From contig NC_017668.1 in assembly GCF_000284515.1 (NCBI RefSeq), positions 186,001 to 250,000 on the forward strand: DNA of 64,000 nucleotides, in the 5' to 3' direction. Positions within the stretch are counted from its first letter, which is position 1. Each line of letters opens with the position of its first letter. The notes beneath the pieces are model-generated. The model made no database searches, had not been told where the DNA came from, and saw only the letters and a program-made list of their open reading frames with translations. This DNA comes from Halobacillus halophilus DSM 2266. Its GTDB lineage: Bacteria > Bacillota > Bacilli > Bacillales > Halobacillaceae. Positions 7,866 to 16,600 of the stretch are shown piece by piece. The translations under genes and the position numbers were made by a program.

Positions 7866-8645
7866 ATGTTAAAAGTTCTTTCAATAAATTCAAAGTGTTT
7901 AAATGATTCACGAACAGTCAGAGTCTATACACCGGATGATTATGGTGAAAAAGATAAAAGCTATCCCGTGGTTTATATGCATGATGGTCAAAACGTTTTT
8001 CGCGATCAATCAGCTATAGGGGGCATATCCCTGAACTTAGAACACTTTTTAGATAGAAATAAGCTTGAAGTCATTGTGATTGGAATAGATTCGAAGCCTG
8101 GAGAACAGAGGAAAGTCGAATACTGCCCATGGGAAAATGGGAAGTACAGTCGTGACATGATGAAAGATGAAAGTCGAATCGGGGGAGGCGGAAAGCAGTA
8201 CATAGAATTTGTTGTTCAGGAGTTAAAGCCGTATATTGATGAGAACTACCATACCCAGCCTGATGAATCAGCTATGGCTGGAATTTCACTTGGTGGCTTA
8301 ATTTCTACTTATGCTATGTGTAAATATCCAAACCTCTTTAAAAGAGTGGCGGCAATATCGTCTGCTTTTTTTCGCAATCAGGAGGAAATGGAACAACTTG
8401 CTCATAGCGCTGATTTATCTTCTGTGGAAAGATATTATGTTGATTGCGGAACTCTCGAAGCAGGGAGCGATGAGGAAACTATTAATCAGGGGTTCATAGA
8501 ATCAAATCAGCGCATGTACGATATAGTAAAGCATAAGATCGAACCTTCTAAATTTAAGATTATTGATGGTGGAGAGCATAACTACACTCATTTCCGCCGC
8601 CGAGTTCCAGAATTTTTACCTTTTTTAATAGAGGGATGGAATTGA
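7866..8645 (+). CDS. Alpha/beta hydrolase, esterase D/enterochelin esterase-like
   Basis: Cytoplasmic serine hydrolase of 259 residues, no signal peptide. The fold starts with a strand-rich segment (SRTVRVYTPDDYGEKDKSYPVVYMHDGQN), the oxyanion region is YMHDGQN, the nucleophile elbow is GISLGG, and the catalytic His is likely in GGEHNYTHF near the C-terminus. This layout is that of the putative esterase family that includes siderophore esterases and carbohydrate esterases. It is monocistronic, divergent from the csbB-like operon, and ends before a terminator. Substrate unknown; there is no Fur box in front, so a siderophore role is not supported. Confidence 0.8.
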   Translation: MLKVLSINSKCLNDSRTVRVYTPDDYGEKDKSYPVVYMHDGQNVFRDQSAIGGISLNLEHFLDRNKLEVIVIGIDSKPGEQRKVEYCPWENGKYSRDMMKDESRIGGGGKQYIEFVVQELKPYIDENYHTQPDESAMAGISLGGLISTYAMCKYPNLFKRVAAISSAFFRNQEEMEQLAHSADLSSVERYYVDCGTLEAGSDEETINQGFIESNQRMYDIVKHKIEPSKFKIIDGGEHNYTHFRRRVPEFLPFLIEGWN

Positions 8646-8759
8646 GAGTAGTAAAAAGGGTAGAGCTTTTTAAAAAGGTAAGAATAGGTCATGCGAGTAT
8701 GTCTACAGATAAGCTCCCGATTTTGTAAGAAAACCTTTCGGGATAGGCACCACGGAATT

Positions 8760-8801
8760 AATCCCATCTCCAGAAGTGTACACTTGGGGGCGGGATTTTT
8801 T
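8760..8801 (+). terminator. Rho-independent terminator of the esterase gene
   Basis: Nested stem: outer AATCCC/GGGATT, inner palindrome AAGTGTACACTT, with a run of T after the last arm. About 115 bases past the stop codon. The rest of the 306-base gap to the NUDIX gene holds only the repeat end fragment. Confidence 0.7.
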
Positions 8802-8859
8802 ATTGGAATGGCTTAGTTAAACTTCCATGTTGATGTTAAGGAAAAGCTCCCTTTTCTGT

Positions 8860-8902
8860 AAGACTCAGTTTCGAGATAAATGGGTCCGTTACGTTAGATG
8901 GA
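8860..8902. repeat. Solo end fragment of the inverted-repeat element
   Basis: AAGACTCAGTTTCGAG and the following 27 bases, through GGGTCCGTTACGTTA, match the left end of copy 1 (941-983) and the right end of copy 2 read in reverse. The rest of the element is missing; the NUDIX gene follows at once. Confidence 0.75.
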
Positions 8903-8951
8903 TCCAGTGTTTGTGGGGATCGTAGAAAAAAGTACGGAGAAGGGATGTGAA

Positions 8952-9407
8952 ATGGTGAAAGACTATGTGAAAGATATGAGAAGTCTAATTGGAACCCGCC
9001 CCTTTATTATTGCAGGCTCTACGATCTTGCTTCAAAATCCAGAGGGTAAAATATTGTTCCAATTCAGGTCGGATACAAAGGAATGGGGTCTGCCTGGAGG
9101 AGCTATGGAGCCAGGCGAAAGTTTCTTTGAAACGGCAGAAAGAGAGCTGCATGAAGAAACAGGACTTGTTGCCTTAAAATACCTGCATCTTGGAACTTTA
9201 TCTGGAAAGGACCTTTATTTTCAGTATCCAAACGGAGATGAAGTCTACAATATTATCGGTGTGTTCCTTGCTTCTAACATAGATGGGACCTTAAAGATAA
9301 ATGATGCCGAGAGTTTGAGATTATGCTATTTCTCTTATGAGGATCTCCCTGAAAAAGTAGATGAGCGAGCAAGGTTGATCCTGGAAACATATCGAAGTTC
9401 TTTATAA
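8952..9407 (+). CDS. NUDIX hydrolase
   Basis: Pyrophosphohydrolase of 151 residues acting on a nucleoside-diphosphate-linked substrate. The complete NUDIX box GX5EX7REUXEEXG is seen at residues 50-71 (G50, E56, R64, E65, E68, E69, G71). The flanking strands AGSTILLQ and ILFQFRS fit the fold. The start at 8952 is chosen because an upstream in-frame ATG at 8898 lies in the repeat fragment, and AAGGGATG precedes 8952. Substrate not predictable. It ends 21 bases before the broken acetyltransferase gene. Confidence 0.85.
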   Translation: MVKDYVKDMRSLIGTRPFIIAGSTILLQNPEGKILFQFRSDTKEWGLPGGAMEPGESFFETAERELHEETGLVALKYLHLGTLSGKDLYFQYPNGDEVYNIIGVFLASNIDGTLKINDAESLRLCYFSYEDLPEKVDERARLILETYRSSL

Positions 9408-9428
9408 GGATAAGAAAGCAGGTGGGGA

Positions 9429-9971
9429 ATGTTGAATTCCTGGAAAGGAAGCCCAATATATTTGCGTGAAATAGTAGAAGAGGATTGGCAGACTGTTCAC
9501 TCTTACGCATCCATTCCAGCTGTGAGCCAATACCAGACCTGGGGACCAAATACAGAAGAACAGTCCAGGGAATATGTGAATTAGATCATGAGAGAGGCTT
9601 TGCATCAACCGCGAACACGGTATGCATTTGGTATGCTGGATAGAGGGAATTATCAGTTTTTAGGCGTAGGTGAGTTGAATATTAGGAGTGAAGCCAATAA
9701 ACAGGGAGAAGTCTCCTATATCGTTCATCCTGATTTTTCAGGAAAAGGGCTGGCGACCGAAATGGCCAGTATGCTAATTGAATACGGATTCAATAAACAT
9801 AAGCTTCACAGGATTTATGCGACCTGCGACGTAAGAAACGTAGCATCCTCCCGTGTTTTAAAAAAAAATGGTATGAAAAAGGAAGGTTGTCTGCACGAAG
9901 ATTTACTGGTGGACGACCAGTGGCGTGATTCGTATCTATACGCCATCCTGGAGCAGGAATGGCGTCGTTAA
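9429..9971 (+). pseudogene. GNAT acetyltransferase (RimJ/RimL type) interrupted by an in-frame TAG
   Basis: Reading from ATG 9429 the frame gives a normal RimJ/RimL-type start (LNSWKGSPIYLREIVEEDW), then stops at TAG 9582-9584 and continues in the same frame to 9971 with the acetyl-CoA-binding core (VSYIVHPDFSGKGLATEMASMLIEYGF, then DVRNVASSRVLKKNGMKKEG). One CAG-to-TAG change would explain it. An internal ATG at 9588 could give a 127-residue fragment lacking the first strands and is unlikely to fold. A sequencing error or suppression is possible. Upstream ribosome site is present, so decay is recent. Confidence 0.8.
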
Positions 9972-10005
9972 AAAACTTTTCGATTCGTGAACGGAGGGGA
10001 AAAAA

Positions 10006-10533
10006 TTGAAACGGATTATGGTAATGGGAATTTCTGCAGGAGCAGGAAAATCCACCTTTGCCCGGCATTTGGGAGACCGGTTAAATATAAGTGTTTATCA
10101 TCTCGATGCTTTCTACTGGAAACCAGGCTGGATCGAAGCAGGCTTGCCAGAATTCAAAAGCAAGCAGAAGGAAGTGGTGGGAAGGGACTCCTGGATTATT
10201 GAAGGGAATTATAGTTCGACCTACGACCTGAGAGCTTCCCATGCAGATACGATTATTTACCTGGAGCTGCCGCTTCTTCTTTGTCTCTACCGTGTGTCTA
10301 AAAGGTGGTGGATCCATCGCGGAAAAACGCGTGCAGACATGGGGGAAGGGTGTGAAGAGAAACTTGATTTTGAATTTATTAAGTTCATTGTTACCACCTA
10401 TTATTCTCGGAAGAAAAAAATGAAAAAGAGGCTTGAGGCTTTTCAAAGCATGAGCCCTGATAAAAAGATAATTGCTTTAAAAAGCAGAAAGGAAATCAGA
10501 GTTTTCTTAAAGTGCCTCGATTCTGAAGGTTAG
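10006..10533 (+). CDS. P-loop NTPase, adenylate kinase-like (FlaR/topology modulation type)
   Basis: Cytoplasmic nucleoside-kinase-like protein of 175 residues. Walker A is GISAGAGKST at residues 8-17; the following HLDAFYWKPGW and WIIEGNYSSTYDLRASHADTIIYLELP are hallmarks of the small kinase-like family often called topology modulation protein. The C-terminal RKKKMKKR region is basic. Preceded by GGAGGGG. Real function in Bacillaceae is unknown. The broken GNAT gene ends 34 bases upstream, and the cydDC promoter follows. Confidence 0.75.
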   Translation: MKRIMVMGISAGAGKSTFARHLGDRLNISVYHLDAFYWKPGWIEAGLPEFKSKQKEVVGRDSWIIEGNYSSTYDLRASHADTIIYLELPLLLCLYRVSKRWWIHRGKTRADMGEGCEEKLDFEFIKFIVTTYYSRKKKMKKRLEAFQSMSPDKKIIALKSRKEIRVFLKCLDSEG

Positions 10534-10642
10534 TGCAGGACTTTCAAAGAGATGGTATGCGACGCGAATGATAAGGAAAAAATGAATAGAAATTGTCATA
10601 AATTCATCAGTTCTATCCTTAGAAGTTTGGAGCAGGATGCAT

Positions 10643-10675
10643 TATAATGAGATTAATGTGTGAATTAATTCACAA
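10643..10675 (+). promoter_or_regulatory. -10 box and Rex-like operator upstream of cydD
   Basis: TATAAT at 10643-10648 is followed at 10658-10675 by GTGTGAATTAATTCACAA, which matches the Rex consensus TTGTGAA-N4-TTCACAA at 13 of the 14 fixed positions. A palindrome here would block initiation. Rex senses the NADH/NAD ratio and represses cyd genes in several Bacillota, so redox control of cydDC is likely. Confidence 0.7.
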
Positions 10676-10701
10676 ATAGCTTCAGTTAGGAGTTTATATA
10701 G

Positions 10702-12441
10702 ATGAAACATTTGAGCAAATTAGCCTTTGGTCAAAGAAAAGTGATTCTGACTTTGTTCATCATTTCTCTTATCATTGGTGGAACAATCATAGGACAGGCT
10801 TACTTTTTTGTAGCCATTGTGGACCGTATCTTTTTAGATCAGCAATCGTTTCTGGACATTGTTCCTCTGCTCGCTGGACTATTACTTGTTCTGGCTGGAC
10901 GGGCAGGGTTTACGTGGCTCCATGGTCGTACCGGTGTGAAAATGGCCGCCCGCGCAAAGAGTCATTACCGTCAGGCTATCATACAAAAATTTTCAAGGAA
11001 TCCTATTCAAGCTTCTTTGAAAGGGCAGTCGGGCCGTAAAGTAAGTGTTCTTATGGATTCAGTAGACGAAATAGACGGCTATTTTAGTAATTACGTACCT
11101 CAAATGATTCAGACGGCTGTCATCCCGCTTATGATTCTCATTGTTGTGTTTACGCAGCACATTTATTCCGGACTCATTATGCTTATTACCGCTCCGTTTA
11201 TTCCTTTTTTTATGGCAATTGTCGGAGTGATGACGAAGAAAAAGTCAGAAGAACAAATGGAGAAACTTTCTGCTTTCTCCGGTAAGTTTCTAGATACACT
11301 TCAAGGCTTAACAACGTTAAAGCTATTTGGAAGAGCTCAGAAGCAGAAAGATGAAATAGAAAAGAGCAGCCTCGGCTTTCGTGATGCTACCATGGGCGTT
11401 TTGAAGGTAGCCTTCATTTCATCGCTTATGCTTGAGTTTATATCCATGCTCAGTATTGGTCTGATTGCACTGGAAATTGCCATTCGTTTGGTGGTATATG
11501 AAAGCATTCCGTTTTTCTCTGCTTTTTTCATTTTGGTATTAGCCCCTGAATTTTACTTAACTCTTAAAGATTTCGGCAGTGCTTTTCATACAGGACGTGG
11601 AAGTTCGGGTGCTGCCAATCAGCTGGCAGAGGAGCTGAATGAAACCGAATCTTATGTAGAGTGGGGAGAAGGAAAACTATCTGCAGGGTCTAAGCCTCCA
11701 TCTTTAGAACTTGATAACGTGCAATTCAGCTATGGAAAAGAAGAGGGGTTATTTGCACTGGAAAATATTCAGGCAACGATTCCCGCTTATTCACAAACTG
11801 CGATCGTCGGGAGAAGCGGCTCTGGTAAATCTACATTGCTCCATGTGGTAGCTGGGCTGATCCAGCCTTCAGAAGGGCGAGTGAAAGTAAATGGGGAAGC
11901 TCTTTCCTTTTACCAGGAGCACGAATGGTTCAAGGAAGTCAGTTATATTTCGCAGCATCCTTATTTATTCTCGGGAACCATTGCTGAAAATATTGCGATT
12001 GGCGGTCGTGGTAGTCACTCAATGAACGACATTAAAGCTGCTGCTCAGAGAGCGGGAATTGCAGAGCTTATTGAATCTCTGGAACGAGGCTATGATACTC
12101 CTGTTGGAGAGGCAGGCCGCGGACTTTCAGGTGGTGAAAAACAGAGACTTGCGATAGCGCGAGCTTTTCTAAAACGTCCGTCTGTTATCCTTTTTGATGA
12201 GCCCACCACAGGACTAGATTTAAAGACGGAGCGCATCTTGCAGGAATCTATGAAGGATCTCTCTAAAACGTCAACCGTTATTACAGTAGCGCATCGTCTT
12301 CATACGATCAAAAACGCTGACCAGATCCTGTTCTTAGATCAAGGGAATCTGGCTGCTTTAGGACCTCACGATGTATTAATGGAGAGTCATCCAGAATATC
12401 GGGAAATGGTGCAGCTTCAGCAAGGAGGGACGCCAGCATGA
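10702..12441 (+). CDS. cydD: Thiol reductant ABC exporter subunit CydD
   Basis: Half of the heterodimeric CydDC transporter, which exports cysteine/glutathione-type reductants and is needed to assemble cytochrome bd. 579 residues: six membrane helices in about 15-300, nucleotide-binding domain about 335-575 with Walker A GRSGSGKST, signature LSGGEKQRLAIARAF, Walker B VILFDEP and a switch His in TVAHRLH. Overlaps cydC by ATGA (12438-12441), so they are translationally coupled. A Rex-like operator sits in the promoter. The oxidase genes cydAB lie 40 kb away in this window. Confidence 0.93.
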   Translation: MKHLSKLAFGQRKVILTLFIISLIIGGTIIGQAYFFVAIVDRIFLDQQSFLDIVPLLAGLLLVLAGRAGFTWLHGRTGVKMAARAKSHYRQAIIQKFSRNPIQASLKGQSGRKVSVLMDSVDEIDGYFSNYVPQMIQTAVIPLMILIVVFTQHIYSGLIMLITAPFIPFFMAIVGVMTKKKSEEQMEKLSAFSGKFLDTLQGLTTLKLFGRAQKQKDEIEKSSLGFRDATMGVLKVAFISSLMLEFISMLSIGLIALEIAIRLVVYESIPFFSAFFILVLAPEFYLTLKDFGSAFHTGRGSSGAANQLAEELNETESYVEWGEGKLSAGSKPPSLELDNVQFSYGKEEGLFALENIQATIPAYSQTAIVGRSGSGKSTLLHVVAGLIQPSEGRVKVNGEALSFYQEHEWFKEVSYISQHPYLFSGTIAENIAIGGRGSHSMNDIKAAAQRAGIAELIESLERGYDTPVGEAGRGLSGGEKQRLAIARAFLKRPSVILFDEPTTGLDLKTERILQESMKDLSKTSTVITVAHRLHTIKNADQILFLDQGNLAALGPHDVLMESHPEYREMVQLQQGGTPA

Positions 12442-14147
12442 AAGACATAAGCCAAATGATTAAGCTTGTGGCATTGGAGAAAAAAGATGTTTTGTTATCG
12501 ATTTTGTTTGGTTTTCTAGCTGGAATGTCGGCTGTCGGGCTTTTTGCCTCAAGTGGCTATTTGATTTCGCGAGCCGCTCTTGTCCCGCCGCTATATGCCC
12601 TCACGGTCCTGATTGCCTTCTTAAAATTATTCGGGTTTGCAAGGGCTTTGGGACGTTATGCGGAGCGTTACTATTCCCATCGCGCGACTTTCACGATGTT
12701 AAGTAATATTCGGGTGGCCTTTTTTGAGAAACTGGAGCCTTATGCTCCGCGTGTTTTTCAAAAATACAGGAGTGGTGATCTGCTGGCTCGGATTGTGGGA
12801 GATGTGGAAAGTCTGCAGAACTTTTTCCTCAGGGTCTATTATCCTCCGGTAGTTCTCGTGGTTATCTTTTTAAGCACGATTGTGTTTACATCAATCTTTT
12901 CTACATCCATTGCAATCGTACTGCTTCTTGGGCTGGTCCTTACAGGAGTGTTTGTTCCCTATTTATTTTCATTACGGCAGAGAACGATTGAAAATAGAGT
13001 AAGGGAATCGCGAGGAGAATTATCGATAGATGTAACGGAATTTCTTTTTGGATTCCGTGATTTGAAAATCTATCAGCAATTGGAGGATAAAGAAGAACGG
13101 ATGCATGAATCCTCTGCTTCTTATATTAGAGAACAGGAGCGGGAGGGTATGCAGAGAATCTTCAGCCATTCTGTTAATACACTCGTGTCTTTACTAGTCT
13201 CATGGGTGGTATTGGGACTGGGTGCTTATTTGGTTGCCAGGGGCGATTTAAATGGCTTGTTTTTAGCGATGCTTGTGATGATTTCGCTGACGGTATTTGA
13301 AAATGCTACTCCCATGGCCGTCCTTCCCAGTCACTTAGAAGACAGTAAACGTGCTTCCGGACGACTGTTTTCCATAGGCGATGAAATGATTGAGGATAAA
13401 GGCAGGCTGCATCTGGGTGGCGGGGAGTCATACGGATTTGAATTGAGCGGAGTAGATTTTCATTTTCCTGAGGAAGAGCGGCAGACTTTGCAGCAAGTAA
13501 ATTTGAAAATTCCAGCCGGTTCCAAGACTGCTCTCGTCGGTCCAAGTGGGTCAGGTAAATCAACTTTACTGCAGTTGCTCTTAAAAATTCATACCTCTGA
13601 TCAAGGGGATATCTGGTTGAATGACCATCCAATGGAGCGCATTGATGAAGAGAGTATTTGGAACAGGAGCAATGTCGTTTTGCAGGAAAATCACTTCTTT
13701 TTTGGTACTGTTCGGGAGAACCTGCAATTAGCTAAAGATGACCTTACGGATGAGCAAATGCTGGACGCACTCCGTGACGTAGAGCTTGGGTCTTTCCGGT
13801 TGGACTACCCCGTATTTGAAAAGGGAGAAAATCTCTCTGGTGGAGAAAAACAGCGTCTGGCAATTGCGCGGGCGATGCTGAAAGGGGAACAACTCTGGAT
13901 ACTGGATGAACCTACTTCTTCTATAGATGCTCTAACTGAGCGGAAAATTTATGAACGTTTGTTTAATCAGGCGGAAAGGGATACTCTGATCCTGGTTAGT
14001 CACCGTCTTACAGGTCTTGAACTCATGGATCAGATTATTGTGATGGATGAAGGTACGATTGTGGAAAAAGGAACTTACCATGAATTGATGCATAAGCAAG
14101 GCTACTTCTATGAAATGAAACAAATCGAAAAAACCATCTTCGGATAA
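12438..14147 (+). CDS. cydC: Thiol reductant ABC exporter subunit CydC
   Basis: Second half of the CydDC exporter, 569 residues. Six-helix membrane domain about 15-300, with AERYYSHRATFTMLSNIRVAFFEKLEP typical of CydC; nucleotide-binding domain about 345-565 with Walker A GPSGSGKST, signature NLSGGEKQRLAIARAM and Walker B LWILDEPTSSID. Shares 4 bp with cydD. The operon ends in a very stable hairpin at 14171-14209 whose stem is repeated elsewhere in the window, including after cydB. Confidence 0.93.
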   Translation: MKDISQMIKLVALEKKDVLLSILFGFLAGMSAVGLFASSGYLISRAALVPPLYALTVLIAFLKLFGFARALGRYAERYYSHRATFTMLSNIRVAFFEKLEPYAPRVFQKYRSGDLLARIVGDVESLQNFFLRVYYPPVVLVVIFLSTIVFTSIFSTSIAIVLLLGLVLTGVFVPYLFSLRQRTIENRVRESRGELSIDVTEFLFGFRDLKIYQQLEDKEERMHESSASYIREQEREGMQRIFSHSVNTLVSLLVSWVVLGLGAYLVARGDLNGLFLAMLVMISLTVFENATPMAVLPSHLEDSKRASGRLFSIGDEMIEDKGRLHLGGGESYGFELSGVDFHFPEEERQTLQQVNLKIPAGSKTALVGPSGSGKSTLLQLLLKIHTSDQGDIWLNDHPMERIDEESIWNRSNVVLQENHFFFGTVRENLQLAKDDLTDEQMLDALRDVELGSFRLDYPVFEKGENLSGGEKQRLAIARAMLKGEQLWILDEPTSSIDALTERKIYERLFNQAERDTLILVSHRLTGLELMDQIIVMDEGTIVEKGTYHELMHKQGYFYEMKQIEKTIFG

Positions 14148-14170
14148 AAGCAAGATGAAGCAAAAAAATC

Positions 14171-14209
14171 CCACCTCAGGTCATCCATTTACTGGATGAC
14201 CTGAGGTGG
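14171..14209. terminator. Terminator with the shared CACCTCAGGTCATCCA stem, copy 1
   Basis: A perfect 17-bp stem with a 5-nt loop, followed by a T-rich run. The inner 16 bp of the stem are identical to those at 22243-22290 and 54667-54716. Located between cydC and the convergent gene at 14280, so it can serve both. Confidence 0.85.
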
Positions 14210-14279
14210 TTTAATTTTCCGGAAACCAGGGAGGAGACTTGGAGAGATTCCCTGACTGCCGCTTGGTTCACGATTAATA

Positions 14280-14648
14280 CTAGTACGGATAATATGGATA
14301 CTGATAGTAAGGATAAGGAGTAAAGTAAGGAAAAAGGGCAAGGGCAGTTAATCCTGCAATGGGTAGTACAGACCGCCGGAAACGACGAGCTCTTCTTCGA
14401 CCATAACCACCATAACCGAATTGACGATCGTTCGAACTTGAGCTTTTAGCTTCAACTTTTTCATCTACCATAACATCTTCACTGATCAGCATCGTGATCT
14501 TATCATTTCTCACATCAATGATAATTCCATCCACTGTGCTCCCGTCCTCAAGCGTAACCATAACGTGGTAATCCTTGTGTTGTTCGCACTGGCTTTCAGT
14601 AGGTTTCATGTGAGACGGCTGCTGGTACATATTCCTTTCGTCTGTCAC
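14280..14648 (-). CDS. Small LSm/SH3-like protein with Arg-rich and Tyr/Pro-rich tail
   Basis: 122 residues, no signal peptide. Residues about 27-68 (VMVTLEDGSTVDGIIIDVRNDKITMLISED) read as a small beta-barrel of the kind seen in LSm-like Bacillaceae proteins. It is followed by a Gly/Arg-rich stretch (GYGGYGRRRARRFRR), a short hydrophobic segment, and a C-terminus of Tyr/Pro repeats (PYFTPYPYYQYPYYPY). The start is a GTG behind GAGGAG. The Tyr/Pro tail is of a kind found in spore surface or membrane-attached proteins, but function is unknown. Lone gene, divergent from the MBL hydrolase. Confidence 0.6.
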   Translation of the reverse strand: MTDERNMYQQPSHMKPTESQCEQHKDYHVMVTLEDGSTVDGIIIDVRNDKITMLISEDVMVDEKVEAKSSSSNDRQFGYGGYGRRRARRFRRSVLPIAGLTALALFPYFTPYPYYQYPYYPY

Positions 14649-14777
14649 TGTTAATCAACTCCTCACAAAACCATGATATTCACCCATGAAAAATTTGTGA
14701 CAAACATCCAGCAGCCAGGGTGTTTTTCTATCCATATTTTAGTAAAATGTAGAAAAAGGAAAGGTGAGGTGGAGGCA

Positions 14778-15722
14778 TTGGACAAGAAAGCACCCATAGA
14801 ACTAGGAAATGATATCTATCTAATTGATGGGTTTGACTTAGGGTTTGAAGGTCGCACGGGTACATATGTCTTACAGGGAGAGAAGCTTACTTTAGTAGAA
14901 ACAGGTCCCAGCCCTTCTGTGCCAAGAATTCTTGAAGGATTGAAAGATTTATCGCTCGCTGCTGAACAGGTTGAGTATATTATTTTAACTCACATCCATC
15001 TGGATCATGCAGGTGGGGCTGGCTTGCTGCTTCAGGAATGCCCGAATGCTAAAGTTATTGTGCACGAAAGGGGAAAGAGGCACTTAGTTGATCCTTCCAA
15101 GCTGATTGCGGGCGCCCGGGCTGTATATGGGGATAAATTTGATCAGCTGTTCGATCCCATTCTTCCTGTTCCTGAAGAAAAAATACTTACGAAATCGGAT
15201 GGAGAGACACTGGATATTGATGAGAACCGCCGCTTAACTTTTTATGATACTCCTGGACACGCGAAGCACCACTTAGGAATCTTTGATTCAGCAAGCCAGG
15301 GGATTTTTACCGGAGATACTGCAGGCATCCGCTATCATCAAACTGAGCATACTGGCTTAACTTTTTTTCTGCCTACTACATCACCGAATCAATTCGACCC
15401 GGAAGCGATGAAGCAATCGATTGAGCGATTTCGCGCAATGAACCCGAAGCGGCTGTTCTTTGGTCACTTTGGTAAAACTGAAAATCCTGAAGAAGCTTTT
15501 GATGAAGTCATTGAATGGATTCCGATTTTTGTGGAGGAAGCGCGTACAGCATGGATCGAGAACGAAGGGATCGCAGGTATTGAAGAGCGTCTCCATAGAC
15601 GCATTGTGGAATATTTAAATGGAAAAAACATTACGGAAGACCATCCAGTTTTCGAATTACTGCGCTTAGACTTTGAAGTCTGCGCTATGGGACTGGCCGA
15701 TTACCTTCGTAAGCAGTTATAA
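14778..15722 (+). CDS. MBL-fold metallo-hydrolase
   Basis: Zinc-dependent hydrolase of about 314 residues. The metal site is visible: HIHLDHAG (HxHxDH), the distal His in DTPGHAKHH and Asp in FTGDTAGI, with a final His in FFGHFGKT. This is the glyoxalase II-like branch with a helical C-terminal extension. The start is uncertain: TTG 14778 (GGTGAGG 8 bases upstream) or GTG 14769; an ATG at 14673 has no ribosome site and would add an unrelated leader. Substrate unknown. Monocistronic. Confidence 0.85.
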   Translation: MDKKAPIELGNDIYLIDGFDLGFEGRTGTYVLQGEKLTLVETGPSPSVPRILEGLKDLSLAAEQVEYIILTHIHLDHAGGAGLLLQECPNAKVIVHERGKRHLVDPSKLIAGARAVYGDKFDQLFDPILPVPEEKILTKSDGETLDIDENRRLTFYDTPGHAKHHLGIFDSASQGIFTGDTAGIRYHQTEHTGLTFFLPTTSPNQFDPEAMKQSIERFRAMNPKRLFFGHFGKTENPEEAFDEVIEWIPIFVEEARTAWIENEGIAGIEERLHRRIVEYLNGKNITEDHPVFELLRLDFEVCAMGLADYLRKQL

Positions 15723-15860
15723 TGACTATTATAAAACGTTTGATTAGGATAGCTGGCCTTAATGTAGCCAGCCTGTTCTATACTTTTAAAAAAGGATCAT
15801 CAATTTACTGCTAGATTTGATAAACTATTAGATAGAACATAAATATCAGGAGGTAATGTT

Positions 15861-16241
15861 ATGAGCAAAAGAGAATTTGTGACAGCCATTAATTGCATGG
15901 ATGGAAGAGTCCAGCTGCCGGTCATCCATTGGATGCAGGAGAAGTACGATGCTGAATACGTAGATATGATTACAGAAGCAGGACCGACTCGTTATTTACT
16001 TGAGGGTTCGCCGGACAATTTAGAAGCCATGCAAGCTAAAGTGGGAATTTCCTGTGAAAAACACGGATCTGACATTATTGCAGTGGTCGGTCACCATGAC
16101 TGTGCAGGTAACCCTGTTCCCAGGGAAGAAAAAGTAAATCAGATTAAGCAATCGGTAGAGCTTGTCCAGTCATGGGGCTATCAGGCAGAGGTTATTGGTC
16201 TCTACGTAAATGATCAGTGGGAAGTAGAGTTTATTTTATAG
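15861..16241 (+). CDS. Small beta-carbonic-anhydrase-like protein
   Basis: 126 residues, shorter than usual beta-carbonic anhydrases (about 190-220). Zinc ligand pattern CxDxR ... HxxC is complete: Cys12, Asp14, Arg16 (INCMDGR) and His78, Cys81 (VGHHDCAG). The protein ends soon after the last strand and lacks the long C-terminal helices of the classic enzyme. A ribosome site AGGAGG precedes the ATG. It could catalyse CO2 hydration or be a related non-enzymatic zinc protein; the conserved ligands favour metal binding. Standalone gene. Confidence 0.75.
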   Translation: MSKREFVTAINCMDGRVQLPVIHWMQEKYDAEYVDMITEAGPTRYLLEGSPDNLEAMQAKVGISCEKHGSDIIAVVGHHDCAGNPVPREEKVNQIKQSVELVQSWGYQAEVIGLYVNDQWEVEFIL

Positions 16242-16600
16242 AGACTTAAGTACTTAGTTGTGAAATAAACAGGGGCTTTGAGTGGAAAAAGGAGAGAGTC
16301 AGATGGAGCAGGCCAGCTGGTTTGAGATAATAGAAAATGAATGGGATCCTATTTTTTAGAACTGCAAAGGCTCTCTCCAATGATAACTGCCAAATGTTGC
16401 CGCTATCTTTGTGAAGATTGCGAGCATAGTTGAAAGTCAAAATAAATGCTGCCTATTCGCAAGTTACAGATAACGGATCACGTCATAGAGCTGCCCGACT
16501 TGAAGAAAGAGAGTTGATCTGTCTGGTACCGTTTGAGAGACCCCCTCATCTGTTGTAAAATAACTGATTAGTGAATCTAAGAGGAAACAGGGTGTTAGAT
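16242..16600. other. Gene-free stretch before the FAD oxidoreductase
   Basis: About 360 bases with no convincing gene or hairpin terminator. An 18-codon frame at 16302-16358 (ATG after GGAGAGAG) is the only translatable item with a ribosome-site-like sequence. It is too short to support as a gene. Confidence 0.4.

Noticed and set aside
16302-16358. 18-codon frame with a weak ribosome site
   Set aside because: Too short, no recognisable motif, no sign of attenuation structure after it.
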